A model generated the notes under the pieces. It searched no databases. It saw only the letters and a list, made by a program, of their open reading frames with translations, and was not told the origin of the DNA. A DNA stretch of 41,146 bases from SKLM01 sp964450435 (lineage in GTDB: Bacteria; Chloroflexota; Anaerolineae; B4-G1): the NCBI GenBank assembly GCA_964450435.1, contig CAYVCX010000021.1:1-41146 (forward strand). Reading direction: 5' to 3'. The first letter of the stretch is position 1, and every line of letters begins with the position of its first letter. This document shows positions 15,736 to 23,576 of this stretch, piece after piece. The position numbers and the translations under genes were made by a program.

Positions 15736-16020
15736 CTACTCCCTGGCCTTCTTCATAACCCGACCCTTCTTCTCCCTCCTTCGGTGTCCTCGGAAGGTGC
15801 GTGTGGGAGCGAACTCGCCGAGTTTGTGTCCGACCATATCCTCAGTTATGTAGGTCGGGACGTGCCTTCGCCCGTCGTGCACAGCGATCGTGTGCCCGAC
15901 CATCTGCGGGTAGATTGTTGAAGATCTGGACCAAGTACGGATGACCCTCTTCTCGCCCCGTCGGTTCATCTCCTCGATCTTCTCAAGGAGTTTTGCACTC
16001 ACATACGGATAACGTGCCAT
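15736..16020 (-). CDS. rpsS: 30S ribosomal protein S19
   Basis: 94 residues. The core RTWSRSSTIYPQMVGHTIAVHDGRRHVPTYITEDMVGHKLGEFAPTRTFRGH is unmistakable. S19 forms a pair with S13 on the 30S head and contacts A-site tRNA. The start (MARYPYVSAKLLEKIEEMNRRGEK) is slightly diverged from the usual RSLKKGPF opening, which is a lineage trait worth comparing. It follows rplB after 36 nt. Confidence 0.95.
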   Translation of the reverse strand: MARYPYVSAKLLEKIEEMNRRGEKRVIRTWSRSSTIYPQMVGHTIAVHDGRRHVPTYITEDMVGHKLGEFAPTRTFRGHRRREKKGRVMKKARE

Positions 16021-16056
16021 ACTACCTCTCTCCTTACAACCCTTGAGTCCGGCGCT

Positions 16057-16896
16057 CTACCGCCGTCGCTGACCCCGTCGACGCACGATGTATTTGTCGG
16101 ACTTCCTGCTGCCTCGGCGGGTCTTCTTGCCCAATGTTCTCTTGCCCCAGGGCGTCTTGGGGCTGGGCATGCCGACACCTGTCCGGCCCTCGCCCCCGCC
16201 GTGAGGATGGTCGCGAGGTGACATAGCAGAACCACGAACGGTGGGGCGCCACCCTCTCCAGCGCTTGCGCCCGGCCTTACCCAATTTGATGTGTCCGTGC
16301 TCCACGTTGCCAACCTGACCGATCGTCGCCATGCAGCTGCGCTGAAACCGACGAATCTCGCCACTGGGAAGACGCACAGTCACATACTTCCCTTCCTTGG
16401 CGATGACCTGGGCCGAAGTCCCGGCTGATCGCGCAATCTGACCCCCCTTTCCGGGCGTCAACTCGACATTGTGCACCATTGTGCCCGTGGGAATTCGTTC
16501 CAACGGGAGCGCATTCCCAACGCCGACCTCGGCATCGTCCCCACTCATCACCCGATCGCCCACCTGAAGCCCTAACGGTGCGATGATATACCGCTTCTCA
16601 CCATCGGCATAGACCAGCAGCGCGATACGGGCTGAGCGATTGGGATCGTATTCGATGCTATCCACAACTGCGGGCACGCCCCTCTTGTCGCGCTTGAAAT
16701 CGATCAAGCGATACTTACGCTTGTGTCCCCCGCCGCGATGACGCACCGTGATTCGCCCGTGGACATTTCGGCCGGCTCGCTTGCGCAACGGCCGCAACAA
16801 GCTTCGCTCAGGCTCGGTCCTGGTGATCTCATCGAACGTCGGATCACTTCGCCCACGTCGACCGGGCGACGTCGGATTATATGCTTTGACTGCCAT
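16057..16896 (-). CDS. rplB: 50S ribosomal protein L2
   Basis: About 279 residues. The RNA-binding core has GRNVHGRITVRHRGGGHKRKYRLIDFKR, the central part has GNALPLERIPTGTMVHNVELTPGKGGQIARSAGTSAQ, and the C-terminal segment has VRGSAMSPRDHPHGGGEGR, including the conserved His that lies near the peptidyl-transferase centre. The ATG at 16896 lies 1 nt after the rplW stop, with GAGGGAG 8 nt upstream; six earlier codons are open but not needed. Confidence 0.97.
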   Translation of the reverse strand: MAVKAYNPTSPGRRGRSDPTFDEITRTEPERSLLRPLRKRAGRNVHGRITVRHRGGGHKRKYRLIDFKRDKRGVPAVVDSIEYDPNRSARIALLVYADGEKRYIIAPLGLQVGDRVMSGDDAEVGVGNALPLERIPTGTMVHNVELTPGKGGQIARSAGTSAQVIAKEGKYVTVRLPSGEIRRFQRSCMATIGQVGNVEHGHIKLGKAGRKRWRGWRPTVRGSAMSPRDHPHGGGEGRTGVGMPSPKTPWGKRTLGKKTRRGSRKSDKYIVRRRGQRRR

Positions 16897-16897
16897 A

Positions 16898-17176
16898 CTA
16901 GACTGCTCCCTCAAACACGTCTATCCGCTCTCCCTCGGCTACAGTGACGACAGCCTTCTTCCAAGGGCCACGGTATGATCGCCAACCTCGCTTCGCCGGC
17001 ATAATCAACGTGTTGACGTTATCCACCTCGACGCCGAAAATGGTCTCGACCGCCGCCTTGATCTCTATCTTGTTGGCGCCTGGATGCACTTCAAAAGAGT
17101 ACTTCCCAAGCTCCGACGCCTGGAAACGGGTCTTCTCCGTATCAATTGGCCGGATGATAATCTCGTAAGGATTCAT
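16898..17176 (-). CDS. rplW: 50S ribosomal protein L23
   Basis: 92 residues. It opens MNPYEIIIRPIDTEKTR and holds the YSFEVHPGANKIEIKAAVETIFGVEVDNVNTL core with the basic loop MPAKRGWRSYRGPWKKAVVTVAEG. L23 is the main docking site for trigger factor and SRP at the tunnel exit. It lies 7 nt after rplD. Confidence 0.97.
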   Translation of the reverse strand: MNPYEIIIRPIDTEKTRFQASELGKYSFEVHPGANKIEIKAAVETIFGVEVDNVNTLIMPAKRGWRSYRGPWKKAVVTVAEGERIDVFEGAV

Positions 17177-17183
17177 GGCTCAC

Positions 17184-17804
17184 CTACCCCAGAATACGCT
17201 CGATCACTTCGAGCGCGTCCACCGGCAGCAGTATCTTGTCGTAGGACAATAAATCACGGATGTTCAGATAATTGGCATTCAATATCTTCACCTGGGGTAG
17301 ATTGCTGGCGGACCTCTCCACAGCTTCGTTTCGCCCCGATAGTAAGAGCAAGACACTCCCGTCCACCCCCAGGTCCTGCAACGCGGACGCCATAGCGCTC
17401 GTCTTGGGCCCTGCCATCTCCAGCGCATCGACTACGATGATCTGGTTTTCCTCCGCCTTGGCAGAGAGCGCAGCTCGGAGAGCTGCCCGGCGCATCTTAC
17501 GCGGCATCTTCTTCGAGTAGTCACGCGGTCGCGGCCCGTGAGCAACACCACCACCCACGAAGAGGTTAGCACCGCGGCTGCCGTGTCGCGCCCGTCCTGT
17601 CCCTTTCTGTCGATACCACTTGCGGGTGGTGCGACTCACTTCCCCGCGCGTCTTCGCTTTATGCGTTCCGAGGCGCGCGTTGGCCCGTTGCCGCTCGAAA
17701 GCCTGATGCATAAGGGAGACGTTGACAGGTGCCTCGAAGATGTCGGGACGCAACTCGACCTCTCCGGTCTTCTCGCCGTTCACATCGTGCAGTGGAATAT
17801 GCAT
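17184..17804 (-). CDS. rplD: 50S ribosomal protein L4
   Basis: 206 residues from the ATG at 17804, where GAGGTGA lies 8 nt upstream; a GTG seven codons earlier overlaps rplC and is less likely. The extended tunnel loop has GTHKAKTRGEVSRTTRKWYRQKGTGRARHGSRGANLFVGGGVAHGPRPRDY. The rest is the alpha/beta domain. In E. coli L4 represses the S10 operon at its leader; the structured gap before rplC is therefore a candidate target. Confidence 0.95.
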   Translation of the reverse strand: MHIPLHDVNGEKTGEVELRPDIFEAPVNVSLMHQAFERQRANARLGTHKAKTRGEVSRTTRKWYRQKGTGRARHGSRGANLFVGGGVAHGPRPRDYSKKMPRKMRRAALRAALSAKAEENQIIVVDALEMAGPKTSAMASALQDLGVDGSVLLLLSGRNEAVERSASNLPQVKILNANYLNIRDLLSYDKILLPVDALEVIERILG

Positions 17805-17817
17805 AGTGAAACTCACC

Positions 17818-18474
17818 TCACTCACCGCGTCTCGCGGTCAGCTCGCGCGACTTCCGCGCCCGCTTCACCTCGACGAGGCCGCCCCTGGCGCCAGGCACAC
17901 TCCCCTGGACCGCAAGCAGGTTGCGTTCAGGGTCGACCATCTCCACTCGCAAGTTCTGAACTGTGACACGCTCATTGCCCATGCGCCCTGGCATGCGCTG
18001 TCCCTTCCAGACCTTGGAGGTGTGCGTGGTTCCACCAATCGAGCCCGGCGCACGGTGACGGTCCGACTGCCCATGGGTTTTTGGGCCGCCGGAGAAACCA
18101 TGTCGTTTCACGCCACCGGCGAACCCCCGACCCTTTGACACACCAACAACATCGACCCGATCGCCAACCTCAAACACATCAACGAGGATTTGCTGCCCCT
18201 CCTCAACCGGTCCGCCTTCCCGCAGCGGTACCTCTCGCAGGTAGCGCAATGGCGGCAGGTCGTTACGATTCAGATGTCCCTTCTCGCCACCTGCCAGCTT
18301 CCGAGCCTTGACTTCGTCGAAGCCCAGCTGAACAGCGCAATACCCATCCCGCTCAAGGGTTTTCACTTGAGTAACGTAGCAGGGACCAGCTTCGATGATC
18401 GTAACGGGTACAGCCTCACCCTGCTCGTTAAATACCTGCGTCATGCCAACCTTTCTGCCCAGAATTGCCTTCAC
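17818..18474 (-). CDS. rplC: 50S ribosomal protein L3
   Basis: 218 residues. It starts MKAILGRKVGMTQVF and has the central VGVSKGRGFAGGVKRHGFSGGPKTHGQSDRHRAPGSIGG loop that reaches the peptidyl-transferase centre; the Gln that is methylated in some bacteria lies in this loop. The start is GTG 18474 with AGGAAGG upstream. It is the first gene after the 196-nt gap behind rpsJ, so it may head its own transcript. Confidence 0.96.
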   Translation of the reverse strand: MKAILGRKVGMTQVFNEQGEAVPVTIIEAGPCYVTQVKTLERDGYCAVQLGFDEVKARKLAGGEKGHLNRNDLPPLRYLREVPLREGGPVEEGQQILVDVFEVGDRVDVVGVSKGRGFAGGVKRHGFSGGPKTHGQSDRHRAPGSIGGTTHTSKVWKGQRMPGRMGNERVTVQNLRVEMVDPERNLLAVQGSVPGARGGLVEVKRARKSRELTARRGE

Positions 18475-18670
18475 GCTACTACCTTCCTGTTAGTCAACGA
18501 ACAACCTGCCAGCGGAGAATTCAGGTTCTCCTACACTCGACACCGATCACCAAAGGCCCGAGTTACGTCGAGCACCCCAACTCGGCCCGGGCGATTCTGG
18601 GCGCCACAACCCTGGAGGAGGGAGTAAAGACATCGCTCCCTCCTCCACTATCCTGCTTGCCCCCAGCTCC
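18475..18670 (-). promoter_or_regulatory. Structured leader between rpsJ and rplC
   Basis: This 196-nt gap holds three inverted repeats read on the minus strand. The first is an 11-bp perfect stem (18636-18646 with 18614-18624, 11-nt loop). The second is a 7-bp stem AACTCGG/CCGAGTT type (18579-18585 with 18558-18564), extendable after one mismatch. The third is a 6-bp perfect stem (18526-18531 with 18514-18519). None has a long T run. No convincing promoter was found. Position before rplC-rplD resembles the L4-controlled S10 leader of E. coli in function only; no sequence match is claimed. Confidence 0.55.
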
Positions 18671-18982
18671 CTATAGCTTGATTTCGATGTCTACGCCAGC
18701 CGGCAGGTTGAGCCGCATCAACGAATCGATGGTTTTATCATCGGGCTCGATCACGTCGATAAGCCGTTTATGTGTACGGATCTCGAAGTGTTCGTGCGAG
18801 TCCTTGTGAACGAACGTAGATCGCCGAACAGTGAAGCGCTCGATCTTCGTCGGCAGGGGCACGGGCCCAGCTACCTTCGCTCCTGTTCGTTCAGCGGTCT
18901 CAACGATCCGCTTCGCGGACTCATCAAGCACACGATGATCATACGCCTTGAGCCGGATACGTATCCTCTCCTGCGTCGCCAT
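18671..18982 (-). CDS. rpsJ: 30S ribosomal protein S10
   Basis: 103 residues. It has IRIRLKAYDHRVLDESAKRIVETAERTGAKVAGPVPLPTKIERFTVRRSTFVHKDSHEHFEIRTHKRLIDV, the normal S10 (NusE) sequence, whose other role is as a partner of NusB in antitermination. It lies 8 nt after tuf and is followed by a long gap, so here S10 groups with the str genes and not with rplC. Confidence 0.97.
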   Translation of the reverse strand: MATQERIRIRLKAYDHRVLDESAKRIVETAERTGAKVAGPVPLPTKIERFTVRRSTFVHKDSHEHFEIRTHKRLIDVIEPDDKTIDSLMRLNLPAGVDIEIKL

Positions 18983-18990
18983 TCCCTTGC

Positions 18991-20208
18991 CTAGTCCAAG
19001 ATCTCAGACACTGCACCTGCGCCAACGGTCAGCCCACCCTCGCGGATGGCGAAGCGGAAGCCCTTCTCCACAGCGACCGGCTCAATTAGTTCCACCTCGA
19101 GGTTCACCCGGTCGCCGGGCATCACCATCTCCACGCCCTCTGGCAGGGTGATCTCGCCGGTCACGTCCAGTGTACGGATGTAGAACTGGGGACGATACCC
19201 GGTGAAGAAAGCCTTATGGCGGCCGCCCTCATCCTTTCGCAGTACGTAGACCTCACTCATGAAGTGATTGTGGGGCTGAATGCTTCCCGGAGCCGCGACG
19301 ACCTGACCGCGCTGTATCTCGTCCCGATCAACACCGCGCAACAGTAGCCCCGCGTTATCACCAGCCACGACGCTCTCCAGCTTCTTATGGAACATCTCCA
19401 TGTCGGTGACGACGGTCTCGATGGGATCTTCACGGAGACCAACAATCTCGACTTCAGTCATCGGCTTCATGGATCCGCGCTCCACACGTCCAGTGACGAC
19501 CGTGCCGCGTCCTTTGATAGAGAAGATATCCTCGATAGGCATCAGGAACGGCTTATCTTCGTCTCGCTCGGGCGTGGGGATGTAGTCGTCGATGGCGTGC
19601 ATCAACTCCCAGATGGGCTGATACTCTGGGGCATCCGGGTCATCGCTCTCGCTCTGCAGCGCATTCAAGGCGCTGCCGCGAACGATCGGGATTTCATCCC
19701 CAGGGAAGCCGTATCCATCGAGCAACTCTCGGGTCTCGAGTTCGACCAACTCCAACAACTCCGGATCGTCCATCAGATCAGCTTTGTTCAAGAAGACGAC
19801 GATGGCCGGTACGTCCACTTGGCGAGCCAGCAGGACGTGCTCTCGCGTCTGCGGCATGGGACCGTCGGCTGCCGAGATGACGAGAATGGCGCCGTCCATC
19901 TGCGCCGCGCCGGTGATCATATTCTTGATGTAGTCACGGTGCCCAGGGCAGTCGATGTGGGCATAGTGACGTTGTTCCGTCTCGTACTCCACGTGAGCAA
20001 TGGCCACCGTCAGGATCTTCGTCGCGTCACGACGGAACATCTTGGCATCGGCCTTCGCCACCTGGTCGTACTCTTTGAAGTCAGCCAAGCCCTTGAGGGC
20101 CAGAGCCCTGGTCATAGCCGCCGTGAGCGTGGTCTTGCCATGGTCAATGTGACCGATGGTGCCGACGTTCACATGGGGCTTCTCGCGTTCAAAAACTTCC
20201 TTCGCCAT
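18991..20208 (-). CDS. tuf: Elongation factor Tu with atypical switch I
   Basis: 405 residues; EF-Tu delivers aminoacyl-tRNA to the ribosome. The P-loop GHIDHGKTT (19-27), DCPGH (86-90), NKAD and the SAL motif (GSALNAL) are present, and domains 2 and 3 are full length (VERGSMK, GGRHKAFFTGYRPQFYIRT). Odd points: the effector loop that is normally PEE..RGITI is replaced by residues 51-70, five residues longer, with only one Thr (T67) where the Mg-binding Thr should be; the residue after His90 is Arg where Ala is usual; the end reads GGLTVGAGAVSEILD where GGRTVGAGVV is usual. No frameshift explains this. It lies between fusA (36 nt) and rpsJ (8 nt), so it is the str-operon copy. Function as the main EF-Tu is inferred. 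Confidence 0.93.
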   Translation of the reverse strand: MAKEVFEREKPHVNVGTIGHIDHGKTTLTAAMTRALALKGLADFKEYDQVAKADAKMFRRDATKILTVAIAHVEYETEQRHYAHIDCPGHRDYIKNMITGAAQMDGAILVISAADGPMPQTREHVLLARQVDVPAIVVFLNKADLMDDPELLELVELETRELLDGYGFPGDEIPIVRGSALNALQSESDDPDAPEYQPIWELMHAIDDYIPTPERDEDKPFLMPIEDIFSIKGRGTVVTGRVERGSMKPMTEVEIVGLREDPIETVVTDMEMFHKKLESVVAGDNAGLLLRGVDRDEIQRGQVVAAPGSIQPHNHFMSEVYVLRKDEGGRHKAFFTGYRPQFYIRTLDVTGEITLPEGVEMVMPGDRVNLEVELIEPVAVEKGFRFAIREGGLTVGAGAVSEILD

Positions 20209-20244
20209 CTCTCACTCCTTTTCCGATGTCCTTACTGATGATGC

Positions 20245-22323
20245 TTACCAGCGTCCGCCTTCCATAATCGCGTCCATTCGCTGCTGGTCAACTTGTGCAT
20301 AACGATCGAACTCCATCGTAAACATTCCCCGTCCCTGAGTCAGGCTGCGCACCCGGGTGGCGTACCCAAACATCCTGGCCAGCGGGACGAAGGCGCGTAT
20401 CGCTCTTATACCGCCTGTCCGAGAAGACATCTTCCTTATCTCGGCCCCACGTGCGTTCAGATCAGACATCACATCACCAGTGTACTCCTCCGGCGTGACG
20501 ACTTCCAAGTCCATCAAAGGCTCCAGGAGCACCGGCTCTGCCCTCTCCACGGCCTCATTGAAGGCTTTCGTGCCAGCAACCTTGAAGGCCAGCTCCGAAG
20601 CCGTATCCTCCAGGTACTTCGCTTCCAGCAGACGGACCTTCACGTCGACCATCTTGTAGCCCACCAAGACGCCACTCTCCATGGCCTCCCGACATCCCTC
20701 TCGAACGGCGTTGACGAGATCATCGGGTAGAAGCTCCCCAGGCAGAGTGCTCTCGAAAATATACCCGTCTCCAGCCTGCGCCGGACCAACCCCAAGCTTC
20801 ACGTGAGCGAAATGGGGACGCCCCCCAGACTCGCGGTCGAACACACCTTCACCTTCTGCCCGCTCCGTGACAGTCTCACGATAACTGACTCGGGGGCGAC
20901 TAATGCGTCCTTCGACGCCAAATTCCCGCTTGAGCCGATCGGTGAGAATCTCCAGGTGCAATTCTCCCATCCCGGAGATGAGCGTCTGCCCTGTCTCCTC
21001 GTCCGTGCTGACCACGAACGTGGGATCTTCCTCGGCGAGGCGGCGCAGGCCTTCGTTCAGGCGCTCCTCATCAGCCGCCGACCTCGGCTCGACAGCTACC
21101 GAGATGACCGGCTCCGGGAACGAGATCGATTCAAGGATGATGGGAGCATCCGGCGAACAAAGTGTCTCGCCAGTGAAAGTGTGCTTGAGGCCCAACGCCG
21201 CGCCGATGTCCCCCGCCTGTAGAATATCGAGCTCCTGCCGACTATCAGCGAACATCCGCACCAGCTTGCCCACACGCTCCTTGCGCTCCTTCACCGCGTT
21301 CGTGACCCGCGCCCCCACTAGTATCTGGCCCGAATAGACTCGAAAATAGGCCAACCGCCCCACGTAAGGATCCGTCGCGATCTTAAAAACCAAAGCCGCC
21401 AGCGGCGCATCTGGATCCGCCGGTCGCATCTCCACCTTATCCGTGTAGGGATTGACCCCCTCCACCGGTGGAACGTCCAACGGTGACGGTAGATAATCCA
21501 CCACGGCGTCCAATAAGGGTTGAATGCCCTTGTTTCGGAGCGCCGAGCCGCACAACACAGGCTGTAACTTGCCAGACAACGTCGCCTGCCGCAGCGCCCC
21601 TCGCAGTTGACTCGGTGTCAGACTCTCGCCCTCCAAGTAGAGCATCATCAACTCGTCGTCGGTTTCAACGATCTGTTCCACAGCCCGCTCGCGGGCGCGG
21701 CGGACCTCATCCTCCAACTCCGCCGGTATATCGACCACCTGCGGTCTGGCACCCAGTTTGTCGGACCAGACAACACCCTGCATGTCGAGGAGATCGACGA
21801 CGCCACGAAAACCCTCCTCGCGTCCAATCGGCCACTGGATAGCGACAGGATTGGAAACCAGCCGCTCGCGGACCGTGTCGAGTGCACGGACGAAGTCAGC
21901 ACCCAAACGATCCATCTTGTTGATGAACGCGACCAGGGGAACGCCAAACTGCTGCGCCTGGCGCCACACCGTCTCGGATTGGGGTTCCACGCCAGCCATG
22001 GCGTCGAAAACGACCACGCCACCGTCCAGCACCCTCAAACTGCGCTGGACCTCTGCGGTGAAATCAATATGCCCGGGCGTGTCAACGATGTTGATCTGCT
22101 GATCCTTCCAGAAGCAGGTGACAGCCGCGGCTGTGATGGTGATTCCCCTCTCCCGCTCCTGGGCCATCCAATCGGTGACAGTCGTCCCCTCATCGACGCT
22201 ACCCATCCGGTGCGTGCGGCCGGTGTAGAACAGGATGCGCTCAGTGGTCGTGGTCTTGCCCGCATCGATATGGGCGATGATCCCGATATTGCGAATGCGG
22301 CTCAGTGAGTGTTGTTTCGCCAT
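20245..22323 (-). CDS. fusA: Elongation factor G
   Basis: 692 residues, full length. The GTPase drives translocation. The P-loop is AHIDAGKTT, switch I has the normal ERGITITAAA, then DTPGHIDFT and NKMD. Domain 2, domain III with the GMGELHLEI motif, domain IV with GVGPAQAGDGYIFES and a basic C-terminal domain V follow. It sits between rpsG (86 nt upstream) and tuf (36 nt downstream). Its canonical switch I is a useful control for the oddity seen in the neighbouring EF-Tu. Confidence 0.97.
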   Translation of the reverse strand: MAKQHSLSRIRNIGIIAHIDAGKTTTTERILFYTGRTHRMGSVDEGTTVTDWMAQERERGITITAAAVTCFWKDQQINIVDTPGHIDFTAEVQRSLRVLDGGVVVFDAMAGVEPQSETVWRQAQQFGVPLVAFINKMDRLGADFVRALDTVRERLVSNPVAIQWPIGREEGFRGVVDLLDMQGVVWSDKLGARPQVVDIPAELEDEVRRARERAVEQIVETDDELMMLYLEGESLTPSQLRGALRQATLSGKLQPVLCGSALRNKGIQPLLDAVVDYLPSPLDVPPVEGVNPYTDKVEMRPADPDAPLAALVFKIATDPYVGRLAYFRVYSGQILVGARVTNAVKERKERVGKLVRMFADSRQELDILQAGDIGAALGLKHTFTGETLCSPDAPIILESISFPEPVISVAVEPRSAADEERLNEGLRRLAEEDPTFVVSTDEETGQTLISGMGELHLEILTDRLKREFGVEGRISRPRVSYRETVTERAEGEGVFDRESGGRPHFAHVKLGVGPAQAGDGYIFESTLPGELLPDDLVNAVREGCREAMESGVLVGYKMVDVKVRLLEAKYLEDTASELAFKVAGTKAFNEAVERAEPVLLEPLMDLEVVTPEEYTGDVMSDLNARGAEIRKMSSRTGGIRAIRAFVPLARMFGYATRVRSLTQGRGMFTMEFDRYAQVDQQRMDAIMEGGRW

Positions 22324-22409
22324 TGCCTAGCCCTCTATTTGCAGACTTCACCCACTGTTCACTGACCGCTCAATATTGTAAAAGTGCTATCTATGCTGCG
22401 AACGATGGT

Positions 22410-22880
22410 TTACCAACGATAATGGGCAAAGGCACGGTTGGCCTGAGCCATCCTGTGCATCTCCTCTTTCTTCCGGTACGCTGCACCCGTCTCATCAGCG
22501 GCATCCAACAGCTCAGCAGCAAGCTTTTCGGCCATTGAATGACCTGGTCGGTTCCGAGCAGCTTCCAGCAGCCATCGCATAGCAAGGCTAGCTTGTCGGT
22601 TCCGAGGTACCTCCACTGGAATCTGATAGGTGGAGCCACCCACGCGCCGAGGCTTCACCTCAAGGGCAGGCCTGACGTTACCCACAGCTTTCTCCAGGAC
22701 CTCCAACGGGGGTTTGCCCGTTCGCTCACTCATGCGCTCAAGTGTCTCGTACATGATCTGCTGGGCGACGCTCTTCTTACCCCCCATCATAATCCTGTTG
22801 ATAAAATGAGTCACCAACATGCTGTTGTAGCGCACGTCCGGCTGGGTTTCTTGCTTAGGTGGTGTGTATTTTCGAGGCAT
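22410..22880 (-). CDS. rpsG: 30S ribosomal protein S7
   Basis: 156 residues. It starts MPRKYTPPKQETQPDVRYNSMLVTHFINRIM and continues GGKKSVAQQIMYETLE, with the RRVGGSTYQIPVEV hairpin and the RNRPGHSMAEKLAAELLDAA helix and a KKEEMHRMAQANRAFAHYRW tail. S7 organises the 3' major domain of 16S rRNA and lies at the E site. It follows rpsL after 14 nt. In E. coli S7 controls its own operon from the rpsL-rpsG gap, but that gap is too short here. Confidence 0.97.
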   Translation of the reverse strand: MPRKYTPPKQETQPDVRYNSMLVTHFINRIMMGGKKSVAQQIMYETLERMSERTGKPPLEVLEKAVGNVRPALEVKPRRVGGSTYQIPVEVPRNRQASLAMRWLLEAARNRPGHSMAEKLAAELLDAADETGAAYRKKEEMHRMAQANRAFAHYRW

Positions 22881-22894
22881 TATCTACCTTCTCG

Positions 22895-23311
22895 CTACTC
22901 GGGCTTCTTGGTGCCGTACTTGGACCGCTGCTGGTTGCGCCCTTCCACACCCTGTGCATCAAGTACGCCACGCACAATGTGATAGCGAACACCAGGCAGA
23001 TCCTTGACACGCCCGCCGCGAACCAGGACAACTGAGTGCTCCTGAAGCGAATGGCCCTCACCCGGAATATAGGCCGTCACTTCAATCCCGTTCGTCAGTC
23101 GCACGCGAGCGATCTTCCGCAATGCCGAGTTGGGCTTCTTAGGTGTCATTGTGCGCACCTGAGTGCACACACCGCGCTTTTGAGGCGCGCCGTCAGGTTG
23201 CTTCGATCGCTCCTGCTTGAGCGAGTTGAAGCGGTAATGAAGCGCCGGCGCTTTCGGCTTGCCTTCCTTCGGCTCTCTTCCCTTGCGGACTAACTGATTG
23301 ATTGTAGGCAC
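22895..23311 (-). CDS. rpsL: 30S ribosomal protein S12 with an inserted segment
   Basis: 138 residues, longer than the usual 123-125. The start is GTG 23311 with GGAGGG 5 nt upstream. The decoding loop TPKKPNSALRK (56-66), with the Lys linked to streptomycin resistance unmutated, and the second loop (GHSLQEHSVVLVRGGRVKDLPGVRYH) are intact. An extra stretch at residues 25-42 lies between PAL and PQKRGVC, where most bacteria have only a few residues. Such insertions occur in some lineages and are not expected to abolish function. It is the first gene of the str unit. Confidence 0.96.
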   Translation of the reverse strand: MPTINQLVRKGREPKEGKPKAPALHYRFNSLKQERSKQPDGAPQKRGVCTQVRTMTPKKPNSALRKIARVRLTNGIEVTAYIPGEGHSLQEHSVVLVRGGRVKDLPGVRYHIVRGVLDAQGVEGRNQQRSKYGTKKPE

Positions 23312-23360
23312 CGCTACCCTCCGTCAACTGATTCACTGTAGACCGTTTGCAAATTCAGAG

Positions 23361-23389
23361 AAAAAGGCCATCCACCCGTATCGATGGCC
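23361..23389 (-). terminator. Attenuator-like terminator in the rpsL leader
   Basis: Read on the minus strand, GGCCATC/GATGGCC makes a perfect 7-bp stem (arms 23383-23389 and 23366-23372, 10-nt loop) followed by five T's (23361-23365). It lies downstream of the rpsL promoter and about 50 nt before the rpsL start codon, so transcripts must pass it to express rpsL-rpsJ. It could also end rpoB readthrough. Confidence 0.7.
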
Positions 23390-23420
23390 CCTCCCTAATC
23401 AACCGTCTTTCAAATTACCT

Positions 23421-23447
23421 GGGCGACAGGGAAATTGGCTGCCGCCC
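23421..23447 (-). promoter_or_regulatory. Leader hairpin before the rpsL attenuator
   Basis: A 9-bp stem with one G-U pair (arms 23439-23447 and 23421-23429, 9-nt loop) lies close to the expected transcription start and upstream of the terminator hairpin at 23361-23389. Placement is that of a sensor or antiterminator helix in an attenuated leader; no competing pairing was worked out with certainty. Confidence 0.45.
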
Positions 23448-23462
23448 ATTCAGCGAGCACAT

Positions 23463-23490
23463 ATTCTACCACAAAGCGATTAGAAGTCAA
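23463..23490 (-). promoter_or_regulatory. Promoter of the rpsL-rpsG-fusA-tuf-rpsJ unit
   Basis: TTGACT (-35, 23485-23490), a 16-bp spacer and TAGAAT (-10, 23463-23468) on the minus strand. The expected start is near 23456, giving a leader of about 145 nt. This implies that rpsL-rpsJ are not transcribed only from the rpoB promoter. Confidence 0.75.
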
Positions 23491-23576
23491 ATAGCGGATT
23501 GAGGCAAGCGGCAGTCCTCACCCGTTCGAGAATCCGCAGTCCTCGCGCTTCAACTTCTTCCTACCGACGACTCTAC

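Noticed and set aside
14653..15921. Plus-strand open frame of 422 codons opposite rpsC, rplV and rpsS
   Set aside because: Shadow of conserved ribosomal genes.
19387..20238. Plus-strand open frame of 283 codons opposite tuf
   Set aside because: Antisense shadow of EF-Tu; the translation is low-quality and matches no family.
23491..23576. Remnant of rpoC after rpoB
   Set aside because: Translations in all three minus frames show no beta' motifs; only short frames with stops.
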